NCBI GenBank assembly: GCA_023139025.1
Contig: JAGLOH010000077.1
Span: 1-8,308, forward strand
Direction: 5' to 3'
Origin: Candidatus Heimdallarchaeota archaeon
GTDB taxonomy: Archaea; Asgardarchaeota; Heimdallarchaeia; Heimdallarchaeales; Heimdallarchaeaceae
Length of the DNA stretch: 8,308 nucleotides
This document shows positions 1 to 6,450 of the stretch, one piece after another; positions within the stretch are counted from its first letter, which is position 1; each line of letters opens with the position of its first letter. The notes below the pieces were generated by a model. The model made no database searches, was not told the origin of the DNA, and saw only the letters and a program-made list of their open reading frames with translations. The translations under genes and the position numbers were made by a program.

Positions 1-978
1 CTTTTACAAACCTTCAAAGGACTAAATGATGAATATCCTCTTTTCAGTCTATGGAAGCATTTTCCGAATACTGACAGAGATCCTTATCAGCTTGCTGAAA
101 CTCATGTAGAGTTCTATAATAAGCACAAATTTGACTTAATGAAAATATCTCCTCATGGAAGGTTTCCTGTTGTTGATTATGGATGTGTTATTGCAAAGGA
201 TTATGATCCCATTACAGGAAGTACAAGCTGTGAGAAATGTTGTATTGCTACAGTTGATGACTGGGAATCATTAGAACCCATAGATGTTGGAGAAGGGGAA
301 CTGGGTAAGCAACTAAAAACTGTTGAGCTAATCAGCAAGGATTTAGAGAGTTTGCCAAAAATGATGACTTTGTTTTCACCCTTAATGGTTGCTTCAAAAA
401 TGGACTGCGATTTAGTTTCAAACATACATCAGAAACCAAACACAATAAGAGAATCTCTATTTACAATAACGGAGGACATTATTGAATTTGCGAATGCATC
501 AATTGATGCAGGTGCAGAAGGGATTTTTCTAGCTTCTCAACACTTTAGAAAAACCGATTTAACATGGGAAGAAGTGTTAAAGTTTGAAATACCATTTATA
601 AAGAAATTAATATCAAAAATAAGGAATAAGGCTGAGTTCATTGTAATGCACGTCCATGGACAGGATATACGTTTCAAAGAAGCAGCTGAATTGATAGAAG
701 TTGATGCCTTAAATTGGCATGACAGATTGACATGGCCTGGTATAGAGGATGCAGCTGACATATTCCCAAAAGGATTACTTGCCGGTATTGATGAAACTAG
801 AACTTTAGTAGATGGAAAACCTGATGATATTAAGAATAATATCCTTGATGCGCTTAAAAAATCAACAGAGAATGATAATAGAGTCATTATTGCACCGGGA
901 TGTGTAATTCCCATAACTGCTCCAGACGAAAATATAGAAATTATTTCCCAAACAGTTAAAAAAACTAGAGAAGGATAG
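1..978 (+). CDS. Uroporphyrinogen decarboxylase-like (UroD/MtaA-type) protein, 5'-partial
   Basis: The frame is open to the left edge and the 46 codons before the first internal ATG (139) already look like the family, with SLWKHFP, then TDRDP, then FDLMKISPHGRFPV. The true start therefore lies outside the window; 325 codons are visible. The protein belongs to the UroD fold (COG0407), a TIM barrel that includes HemE and the corrinoid/coenzyme M methyltransferases MtaA and CmuA. Conserved late-family blocks are present: ALNWHDR, GLLAGIDE, and APGCVIP followed by a TAPDENIEII-type ending. A His-x-His (window codons 217 and 219) and a Cys (codon 301) sit where MtaA-type enzymes carry their His-x-Cys and Cys zinc ligands, so a metal site is possible, although the first Cys is replaced by His. 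I do not see HemE hallmarks, so haem synthesis is unlikely. The substrate is unknown. The next gene starts 6 nt downstream, suggesting one transcript. Confidence 0.85.
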   Translation, partial: LLQTFKGLNDEYPLFSLWKHFPNTDRDPYQLAETHVEFYNKHKFDLMKISPHGRFPVVDYGCVIAKDYDPITGSTSCEKCCIATVDDWESLEPIDVGEGELGKQLKTVELISKDLESLPKMMTLFSPLMVASKMDCDLVSNIHQKPNTIRESLFTITEDIIEFANASIDAGAEGIFLASQHFRKTDLTWEEVLKFEIPFIKKLISKIRNKAEFIVMHVHGQDIRFKEAAELIEVDALNWHDRLTWPGIEDAADIFPKGLLAGIDETRTLVDGKPDDIKNNILDALKKSTENDNRVIIAPGCVIPITAPDENIEIISQTVKKTREG

Positions 979-984
979 AGAGCG

Positions 985-1641
985 ATGAGCATAAAAGAAG
1001 AAGAGGTTATTATTGCTAAACAAGCAACTAGATTTGGGTGGAAAGACTTTATCCTCAACCTTCTTTTTAGTTTGATAATGATATCAAGTTTTGTTGTTTT
1101 TGTGATTTGGGATAGTCCTGCCAGCGAGGATATTACAGACTGGTTACTAAGGATTGCAGTTACTATACTTCCTCTGTTTATTTTTGTAAATAGAACAATT
1201 AAGGAATTTTTCTATACTAAAGACTTCATCAAAATCGTAGGTGTAGAAATACATTATCGTTCAACACCGCTTTTAATGACAGGATATAGGACAAAGAAAG
1301 GAAAAATACTAGTTAAAGAAGTAAGAAGATATGGTTTGTCACGCATTCCCAGAAAACTATCATTGGATATGTGGAGAAAATATAGAAATAAAGCTATGCT
1401 TGTGATACAACTACGAAGTGGAAAAGAGTTTTTTGTTGGTGAGTTCATTTCTAATGAAGATCTGTCAGAAATCATTCTTCACATCAAACATATGCACCCA
1501 AAGGCAAAGTATTCTTCAAACTTAAGAGAAGAAATTCCTGAATTAGCAAAGAAGGAGAAGGAATTAATAAAATCTAAGAAAGTTAAGAAGATAGAGGATT
1601 TCGATGATGAACCTGAGGGCACAGGATATAGAAAACGGTGA
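985..1641 (+). CDS. Two-TM membrane protein with PH-like cytoplasmic domain
   Basis: This is a 218-residue protein of unknown function. It has a short charged N-terminus, two hydrophobic segments (about residues 21-42 and 53-70), a beta-rich stretch (about 78-171), and a lysine/glutamate-rich tail (172-218) likely to be helical and cytoplasmic. Two TM helices followed by a strand-rich domain, with alternating short strands such as MLVIQL and KEFFVGEF and a closing helix (EDLSEIILHI), resemble bacterial PH-domain (bPH2/YdbS or YcxB-like) membrane proteins. That assignment rests on shape, not on a diagnostic motif. The start follows the previous stop by only 6 nt, and a weak Shine-Dalgarno-like GAAGGA lies about 9 nt upstream. 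Co-transcription with the UroD-like gene is likely. No catalytic residues are recognisable, so it may be a membrane scaffold or lipid-interacting partner. Confidence 0.8.
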   Translation: MSIKEEEVIIAKQATRFGWKDFILNLLFSLIMISSFVVFVIWDSPASEDITDWLLRIAVTILPLFIFVNRTIKEFFYTKDFIKIVGVEIHYRSTPLLMTGYRTKKGKILVKEVRRYGLSRIPRKLSLDMWRKYRNKAMLVIQLRSGKEFFVGEFISNEDLSEIILHIKHMHPKAKYSSNLREEIPELAKKEKELIKSKKVKKIEDFDDEPEGTGYRKR

Positions 1642-1656
1642 GAAGAATATCCTAGC

Positions 1657-1665
1657 TTTTATTAA
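1657..1665 (+). promoter_or_regulatory. Possible internal TATA box
   Basis: TTTTATTAA is centred about 28 nt before the ATG at 1689, the spacing expected for a leaderless archaeal transcript. It lies in the only sizeable gap (47 nt) of the four-gene cluster, so genes three and four could have their own promoter. In such AT-rich DNA the match is weak evidence. Confidence 0.3.
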
Positions 1666-1688
1666 TGAAATTCATAGATTGTTAATAG

Positions 1689-2753
1689 ATGGCAACTAAC
1701 AAATCATCAAGATTTACTACTGATAAAAGAAATATTGCCGTATTAGATTTTGGAGTGACATCACTTAAAATAGTAATAGTTGACCCTACTCATCCAGAAG
1801 AGCCTTTCCATTCCCAAAGAATTTATTTTCCATTAAAAACTAGAAAAGAGGAAATTGAAGGAGATCTAAAAACTATTCTACGATCCTATGCTGATTATAA
1901 TATCCGAAAGTTTATTTTAACTACAACTAATCCTCTTTTTGCTTCAGCAAAAGAAACTGTGGAATTCATTATTAATGCAGTTACTAAATTTATACAACCT
2001 TCGAATATTGTTCTTTACACACATGATGAAGAATTTGTATCCATTCAACAAGCTTTGGAAAATCCTTCTAAAGTGGTTTCAGTAGGATGGAAGGCACTTG
2101 GAATAGGATTATGGAAAATGATGAAGCAGGAAGGTTTGGTAGTTGATTTTTCAACAAGAACTACAAGTTTCATTCCTATTCGAGAAGGAAAAATACTTTC
2201 TAACTCTAAAAACGACCATGATCGATTGAAGAACGATGAATTGGTTTTTTTGGGATTGATGGAAACAAATGTAGCTTTTATCAATCCTAATTTTGAGTAT
2301 AATGGAGAAACATATAATCTCCCATTTGAAACTCACGCGATAACTGCGGACATTTTTACAATAACAGGAGATATACGACCATCTGATTATATTACAAATA
2401 CACCTGACAAAAAAGCAAAATTCAAAGAAGATGCTTTGAATAGATTAAAGAGCATGTTTTGTATTGTTGATGAATTTGTTGATGAACTAGACTTAATCAA
2501 GATTGCTCACTTATTAAAGGTGAGAATGCTTGAAAAAATCAATCAGATAATAAAAAAGAAGAAGGAAGAATATCAACTGAAAAAAATTATTGTCACAGGA
2601 ATTGGGGCGAATATTCTTTATCAATATCTATTAGAGAAGAATGAATATAGTGATTTATGTAGAGCAACAGATATTATTAAAACAGCAGAAATAAATCCTT
2701 CTTTTAGTTTAGCTTACATTTATGCTTCCAAAAAGATGATGACAAATGACTGA
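1689..2753 (+). CDS. MfnF-like / hydantoinase A-type ASKHA-fold protein
   Basis: This 354-residue protein resembles the archaeal family of MfnF and 'H4MPT-linked C1 transfer pathway' proteins. MfnF joins a furan diphosphate to gamma-glutamyltyramine in methanofuran synthesis. An ASKHA phosphate-1 motif is seen at residues 20-27 (DFGVTSLK). A phosphate-2 region is at 153-164 (DFSTRTTSFIPI, against the family's DIGSTTTDIIPI type). These are followed by the family-like blocks DRLKNDELVFLGL (about 178-190) and HAITADIFTITGD (216-228), and a late glycine motif TGIGANI (303-309). Length is normal for the family. The phosphate-2 motif lacks the usual glycine (Ser155 instead) and the N-terminal glycines are reduced, so this may be a diverged paralogue without the MfnF activity. 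No other methanofuran gene is visible here. The last 8 nt overlap the next gene, implying translational coupling. Confidence 0.62.
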   Translation: MATNKSSRFTTDKRNIAVLDFGVTSLKIVIVDPTHPEEPFHSQRIYFPLKTRKEEIEGDLKTILRSYADYNIRKFILTTTNPLFASAKETVEFIINAVTKFIQPSNIVLYTHDEEFVSIQQALENPSKVVSVGWKALGIGLWKMMKQEGLVVDFSTRTTSFIPIREGKILSNSKNDHDRLKNDELVFLGLMETNVAFINPNFEYNGETYNLPFETHAITADIFTITGDIRPSDYITNTPDKKAKFKEDALNRLKSMFCIVDEFVDELDLIKIAHLLKVRMLEKINQIIKKKKEEYQLKKIIVTGIGANILYQYLLEKNEYSDLCRATDIIKTAEINPSFSLAYIYASKKMMTND

Positions 2754-3996
2754 AAGAGTAGATCTAAGAAATAGGATTAATGTGATGTTATTTCACTTTG
2801 ATCAAAGATTAGGACCTAGACTACTGTTCAATGTGGCTGAAATACAAGAACCGAGAATAACTGCTTCCCTAACAAGACTTATGGATTTTAATTTTCTTCA
2901 AGAAATGAAAGCAATAGTCAATGCAATGGCAAATATTGTTTATTCAAGTATGTTTTTCTCAATACCAAATCCAATGGCAAGGGGAGGAGTTGAACAATTC
3001 ATGATTTCATTTGTGATTTTTGACCCAACAATTACAGAATACCTTACAATATCATCGCTCGAAGAGGAAATGTCAAAAACAATAAGCAGACTCATGATAC
3101 TTTCTGAAATGTTTATTATTATAACATATTCTAATCCAATTTTAGATGATTTTCCTGAAATTGAAAATTGCTTGAATGCATTAAGAGACAATGCAATAAA
3201 CATTTTTCAAGAACTATTCTATGGACAATTTGAAGGGGCTAAAGACGCAACTTCCCAAATTCTCGGGAAAATAGGCTATGAAGCAGGAAAACAAGTTTTA
3301 CAACAAGTTCATGAAGATAAATTTGAAAATTTAAGGTCCTACTTAGATGCAATAGTACAATCTCCAATTATTTCTAGATGGGGAAATATCAACATACTTC
3401 ATTTTGATCCAGAAGAGAAGGTAGCAACAGTATCACTTGATAGTTCTATTTGGACAGAATCTTTAGGAGTAATTGCTACAAAGACTTGTGCTTTTGTTGA
3501 AGGCATGCTTGAAGCAGTCTTCAGTAAAATTCTAGATGAGCATATCATCTGTGATGAGATGAGATGTGCTTCTGAATATAGTTATGTAAAGGATTGTATT
3601 TTTCAAATAGCTCCAGGTGGATCAAATAGAGAAATCACTTCTTATAGAGAAGATCAAACAATCAGGGAAATGGCTATAGAAGATAGAGAAAAAGCAATGG
3701 AACACATCAGAGATGACATAGGAGAGCAGTTTTTTTATGAAATTGATCCAATGATAAGACTAATTCAATTGTTTAACAAAGCACCATTCATATCCGATCA
3801 TTTTATTCAAGAAACAGAAGAAGAGGTTAAGTTTCTTGTTGTTTGCAATTATTGGAGATACCCAAATGACGTAATCTGTAATTCTTGTGAAAAGTGGATT
3901 AAAGATTCAAGCAAAGTTCCAATTTACTTGCTTAAGAGTAAACATAGAATATGCGAAATAACATATGAAACAGAAGAAGACGAAAAGACCTCTTAA
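2746..3996 (+). CDS. Longin-like + V4R domain protein with Cys-rich C-terminal tail
   Basis: This 416-residue soluble protein appears to have three parts. Residues 11-130 start with a strand and turn, LFHFDQRLGPRLLF, then a helical stretch, a strand (QFMISFVIFD, 84-93) and a long helix. This layout, with its Gly-Pro-Arg turn, recalls longin domains of the NPRL2/folliculin kind. Residues about 150-290 look like a V4R (4-vinyl reductase) domain: helix 164-188, strands 213-235, then a conserved-looking Cys248 with FVEGMLEA, Cys269, Cys274 and Cys284 before FQIAP. V4R domains bind small molecules and share the fold of the TRAPP subunit Bet3. The tail (300-416) has a charged helix and a CxxC (378/381) plus HxxC (400/403) that could hold zinc. 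The V4R call is fairly firm; the longin and zinc calls are tentative. The ATG overlaps the preceding stop by 8 nt. The cellular role is unknown: ligand sensing or a trafficking/GTPase-associated adaptor are both possible. Confidence 0.7.
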   Translation: MTERVDLRNRINVMLFHFDQRLGPRLLFNVAEIQEPRITASLTRLMDFNFLQEMKAIVNAMANIVYSSMFFSIPNPMARGGVEQFMISFVIFDPTITEYLTISSLEEEMSKTISRLMILSEMFIIITYSNPILDDFPEIENCLNALRDNAINIFQELFYGQFEGAKDATSQILGKIGYEAGKQVLQQVHEDKFENLRSYLDAIVQSPIISRWGNINILHFDPEEKVATVSLDSSIWTESLGVIATKTCAFVEGMLEAVFSKILDEHIICDEMRCASEYSYVKDCIFQIAPGGSNREITSYREDQTIREMAIEDREKAMEHIRDDIGEQFFYEIDPMIRLIQLFNKAPFISDHFIQETEEEVKFLVVCNYWRYPNDVICNSCEKWIKDSSKVPIYLLKSKHRICEITYETEEDEKTS

Positions 3997-4011
3997 AGAG
4001 ACTAAAGGAAT

Positions 4012-4449
4012 CTATTCATTCAAAATTCTTATTGCATAATCATAAATTAATATATCATCACAAGCATAAGAGGGAACAAATTTCTCTGCTCTCTCTATCC
4101 ATAGGGCCAGAAGCTCCTTATCAACTTGTTTCATAATTATTAGAGTATTCAAAACTTTACTAGATAGTCTAGCAGCTAACAGAGGATTATCATTTACTTC
4201 CCAAGCAAGTGAATAATATCCAATTGCTACATCTATCTCATTCTTAATTGTATGTAGTGTTCCTAGATAAAAATAGGATAATGAAGAGAGAGGAGAAGTG
4301 AGTGATAATTCCTGAAAGAAACGAAGAGCTGAATCAATATCACCTTGTTGAATTATATCTAATCCAAGGTTTACCAACTTCTGATATTCAAAATCATATA
4401 AACTAATAAAATCCTTAGATGTTGCTTCCTGTTTTTCGAGATTAAGCAT
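4012..4449 (-). CDS. Small TPR-repeat protein
   Basis: This 145-residue protein is all-helical with tetratricopeptide character. One repeat spans about residues 20-53 (YQKLVNLGLDII then GDIDSALRFFQEL), a second about 56-89 (LSYFYLGTLHTI then NEIDVAIGYYSLAWEV), and a degenerate third follows (90-124). There is no signal peptide or membrane segment, so it is probably a cytoplasmic protein-protein adaptor; the partner is unknown. ATG at 4449 is the start, with a TATA-like box centred about 36 nt upstream. The gene converges on the longin/V4R gene with only 15 nt between the stop codons and is divergent from the metallo-hydrolase gene. Confidence 0.75.
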   Translation of the reverse strand: MLNLEKQEATSKDFISLYDFEYQKLVNLGLDIIQQGDIDSALRFFQELSLTSPLSSLSYFYLGTLHTIKNEIDVAIGYYSLAWEVNDNPLLAARLSSKVLNTLIIMKQVDKELLALWIERAEKFVPSYACDDILIYDYAIRILNE

Positions 4450-4479
4450 GATTACTTTCGATAAAGAGTCTAGAAGTTC

Positions 4480-4489
4480 AATATATAAG
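4480..4489 (-). promoter_or_regulatory. TATA box for the TPR gene (near-palindromic, could serve both strands)
   Basis: Read on the minus strand this is CTTATATATT, a good archaeal TATA box, centred about 36 nt before the ATG at 4449. It predicts a leader of roughly 10 nt. Because ATATAT is palindromic it could also drive the + strand gene, with a leader of about 45 nt. Confidence 0.5.
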
Positions 4490-4524
4490 CACCAAAGAAA
4501 TTTGTTGCCAATTCTATATGAAAC

Positions 4525-4533
4525 AGATATAAG
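4525..4533 (+). promoter_or_regulatory. TATA-like box for the metallo-hydrolase gene
   Basis: AGATATAAG, preceded by a purine-rich GAAAC that could act as a BRE, is centred about 29 nt before the ATG at 4558. This fits a leaderless or nearly leaderless transcript. Confidence 0.45.
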
Positions 4534-4557
4534 TGTTTTAACAAAGTTCTAGACATT

Positions 4558-5334
4558 ATGGCTATTACAAAGAAAGCAATAATCTTAATTATTCTAGCAA
4601 GTTCAGCAGTAGCTGTGACTGCAGTGGTTGTTCCAACAGCTGTAGTTATTGTTAATAAGAACTCAACAATCAATTTCACTCTTTTATATAATGCTGGTGT
4701 TATGATAGAAGCTAAGGGTTTGAGAATTTACATTGATCCTTATAATTTACCAAACAATTATAGTGATTATCCTGCAGATGCAGTGCTCATAACTCATGAT
4801 CATGGAGACCACTGTTCAGATACGATGTTACAGTTAATAGAAAAAGATGATACACAATTCTTCTTCCCAGAAATCATGACTTCTTTCATTACCTTGTTTA
4901 GTGGAACAGGAGTAAAACCTGGAGACACTTTTAATATTGGACCTATTGCAATAACAGCCTTCTATATGTATACTTTTGCTCCTATAGGTTATGACTCTAG
5001 TCATCCTCAAGAGAGTAATTATACCAGTTACATAATAGATATTGATGGATTCACATTTTTCCATGCAGGAGATTCATCAAACATTCCAGAATATTCACAG
5101 TTAACTGATTTAATCGATGTTGCCTTGTTACCTTTAGGACCAGGATGCCAAACTATGGTAGATCAAGATGTTGTCAATGCTATTGATACAATAAATCCAG
5201 AATATTTCATACCTATTCATTATGCAGAAGATGCGGATTTAATGTTTCTAAATAATTATGGTACAGCTATAGAAAACTGTGGTTGTGAAATAGTTCACCT
5301 AAGTTATTTTGAATCAACTAAATTCAAGATATAA
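4558..5334 (+). CDS. Membrane-anchored metallo-beta-lactamase-fold hydrolase (UlaG/UPF0173-like)
   Basis: This 258-residue protein starts with two lysines and a long hydrophobic segment (about 7-32), a signal anchor or uncleaved signal peptide; no lipobox cysteine follows. The rest matches small MBL-fold hydrolases: an IYIDPYN strand (57-63), the metal motif THDHGDH (79-85; His80, His82, Asp84, His85), a His-Pro (149-150) followed by a strand, where this subfamily places its third metal His, then HAGD (169-172; Asp172), ALLPLGPG (189-196) and IPIHY (218-222; His221). All expected di-metal ligands are present, so it should be active. Known relatives act on phosphodiesters, lactones or related bonds and are mostly cytoplasmic; an anchored outward-facing copy is less usual. 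The substrate cannot be deduced. It is transcribed divergently from the TPR gene and converges with the epimerase gene. Confidence 0.88.
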   Translation: MAITKKAIILIILASSAVAVTAVVVPTAVVIVNKNSTINFTLLYNAGVMIEAKGLRIYIDPYNLPNNYSDYPADAVLITHDHGDHCSDTMLQLIEKDDTQFFFPEIMTSFITLFSGTGVKPGDTFNIGPIAITAFYMYTFAPIGYDSSHPQESNYTSYIIDIDGFTFFHAGDSSNIPEYSQLTDLIDVALLPLGPGCQTMVDQDVVNAIDTINPEYFIPIHYAEDADLMFLNNYGTAIENCGCEIVHLSYFESTKFKI

Positions 5335-5360
5335 ACAATCCAAAGAGTATAACTAGAGAT

Positions 5361-6362
5361 TTATAATCCCTGCTCTTTTTTGTTTTTCAAATACCAGTTA
5401 TAAGTTTCTGTTAGAGCTGTTTCAAATGTCTTGTTACTAGTAACCCCCAATATTTTATCTATTTTCTCTGAATTCACAATCCTAGTTTTTCCCATTTGTT
5501 TTACTCTATATTTATCCAATAGGGGTTTTTTCTTGAAAAGTTTCCATTGTAACTCTCCAAAGAAACCAATGAGCATAGCAATGTTATAATTAAGGTTAAA
5601 AGAATTAAATTCAGTTTTACAGATCTTAGCCGCTGTTTCAAACAGTTCTCTTTTCGTTATTACAAAACTAGTATGATTAAATATTTCACCTTTCGCTTGA
5701 TCAATCTCTTCCATTTTTATCAAGGAATCTACAACATCATCAACATAACTGTAAGAAAAAACAGGCTTACCTTTATTTATCAAAGGAATTTTTTTATTAT
5801 TTCCAATTAAATTGAATACAGTGGGAACCCAATTATCTCCTGGACCAAAGATGATAGGAGGTCGTAATGATGAAGCATCAAATCCATATTCCTCTGCATA
5901 CTTGAATACCTCTTTTTCCCCTAGATACTTACTCTCTCTGTATCCTGGAATCAAATCAACTCTATAAGTTTCATCTATGGGATAATCTGGCAAGTTGAAG
6001 CCATAAACACCTGCTGTAGACATATAGATGAACTTCCTTGAACCAGCTCTAATAAACTCATCAAGCAGATTCTTTGTTCCAATATGATTTATTCTGTAAA
6101 AACTAGGTAAAGGAGAAAGATCACCTACAACAGCTGCTAAATGAAAAACTGATTCAACGTCATCTAAACAACCTACCAAGCTTTCTTTCGAATCAAGATC
6201 CCCAAAGAAGAAATCTACATCATATTTATTTAATGCCTCACATTTCTCTTTTTCACTGGGAAGAACCAATGCTGATATTCTTTTGTTTGGGTATCGTTTT
6301 CTTATCTCTTTCACTAAATTAGTACCTAGGAAGCCAGTTATACCTGTTATAAATAATGACAC
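5361..6362 (-). CDS. NAD-dependent epimerase/dehydratase (extended SDR)
   Basis: The 333-residue protein from the GTG at 6362 is an extended short-chain dehydrogenase, a family that epimerises, dehydrates or oxidises nucleotide sugars and some steroid-like substrates. It begins MSLFITGITGFLG, placing the NAD-binding TGxxGxxG motif at residues 6-13, as usual. Further motifs are FHLAA (73-77), MSTAGVYG (114-121, catalytic Ser/Thr), YRESK (141-145, the YxxxK pair), LRPPIIFGPGD (166-176) and SYVDDVV (205-211). A longer open frame reaches 6482, but its extra 40 residues include a run of phenylalanines that is simply the T-rich terminator of the upstream gene, so I reject that start. No Shine-Dalgarno is seen; a TATA-like box about 31 nt upstream suggests a leaderless mRNA. 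The neighbouring acyltransferase suggests a role in surface sugar chemistry. The exact substrate is unknown. Confidence 0.87.
   Translation of the reverse strand: MSLFITGITGFLGTNLVKEIRKRYPNKRISALVLPSEKEKCEALNKYDVDFFFGDLDSKESLVGCLDDVESVFHLAAVVGDLSPLPSFYRINHIGTKNLLDEFIRAGSRKFIYMSTAGVYGFNLPDYPIDETYRVDLIPGYRESKYLGEKEVFKYAEEYGFDASSLRPPIIFGPGDNWVPTVFNLIGNNKKIPLINKGKPVFSYSYVDDVVDSLIKMEEIDQAKGEIFNHTSFVITKRELFETAAKICKTEFNSFNLNYNIAMLIGFFGELQWKLFKKKPLLDKYRVKQMGKTRIVNSEKIDKILGVTSNKTFETALTETYNWYLKNKKEQGL
5376..5387 (+). terminator. Possible T-rich terminator of the metallo-hydrolase gene
   Basis: TTTTTTGTTTTT begins about 40 nt after the stop codon at 5334, with no stem ahead of it, as is common for archaeal termination. 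It overlaps the 3' coding end of the opposing epimerase gene, where it encodes the Lys-rich C-terminus, so its composition may be dictated by coding instead. Confidence 0.35.
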
Positions 6363-6388
6363 GATAAATGGTAGAATCGACTTCCAGA

Positions 6389-6397
6389 TTAAAAATA
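6389..6397 (-). promoter_or_regulatory. TATA-like box for the epimerase gene
   Basis: On the minus strand this reads TATTTTTAA, centred about 31 nt before the GTG at 6362. It supports both that start choice and independent transcription of the epimerase gene. Confidence 0.4.
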
Positions 6398-6414
6398 CTT
6401 CTAATAACCTATCG

Positions 6415-6426
6415 TTTTGCGCAAAA
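6415..6426. repeat. 12-bp perfect palindrome TTTTGCGCAAAA
   Basis: This perfect palindrome, with a GCGC core in very AT-rich surroundings, lies in the 88-nt spacer between the two minus-strand genes, about 20 bp upstream of the epimerase TATA-like box. It has no loop and so is a poor RNA hairpin; a dimeric regulator binding site is more plausible. Confidence 0.4.
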
Positions 6427-6448
6427 AGAAGGAAGAAAAAGAAAAAAA
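6423..6448 (-). terminator. T-rich terminator after the acyltransferase gene
   Basis: Directly after the stop codon (TAA, 6453-6451) the minus strand runs through T tracts of 7, 5 and 5 broken by C and CC, with no stem. This is the usual form of intrinsic termination in archaea. It separates the acyltransferase transcript from the epimerase transcript. Confidence 0.6.
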
Positions 6449-6450
6449 TT

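Larger units (their letters stand above)
4468..4554. repeat. 8-bp inverted repeat across the divergent intergenic region
   Basis: GTCTAGAA at 4468-4475 is matched by its exact reverse complement TTCTAGAC at 4547-4554. Each arm falls between the proposed TATA box and the start codon of the gene on its side, a position where a bound repressor would block transcription. Each arm contains the palindrome TCTAGA, which also occurs inside genes (near 3373, 3531 and 7612), so chance is possible. Confidence 0.4.

Noticed and set aside
1..978. Assignment as HemE of haem synthesis
   Set aside because: The visible blocks match the broader UroD-like/MtaA-type group; HemE-specific motifs are not seen and the N-terminus is missing from the window.
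537..1058. 173-codon open frame on the minus strand
   Set aside because: It lies antisense to the UroD-like gene and the start of the next gene, whose frames carry clear family motifs; the antisense product has no recognisable domain and is a shadow.
3990..4000. CTCTTAAAGAG inverted repeat at the convergent stop codons, considered as a terminator hairpin
   Set aside because: The arms are 5 bp with a single-base loop, which cannot form a stable stem, and there is no T-run after it on the + strand.
4470..4679. Minus-strand 69-codon frame over the start of the metallo-hydrolase gene
   Set aside because: It is antisense to the signal anchor; its Thr/Ala/Val richness simply mirrors the hydrophobic coding sequence, and it would run through the divergent promoter region.
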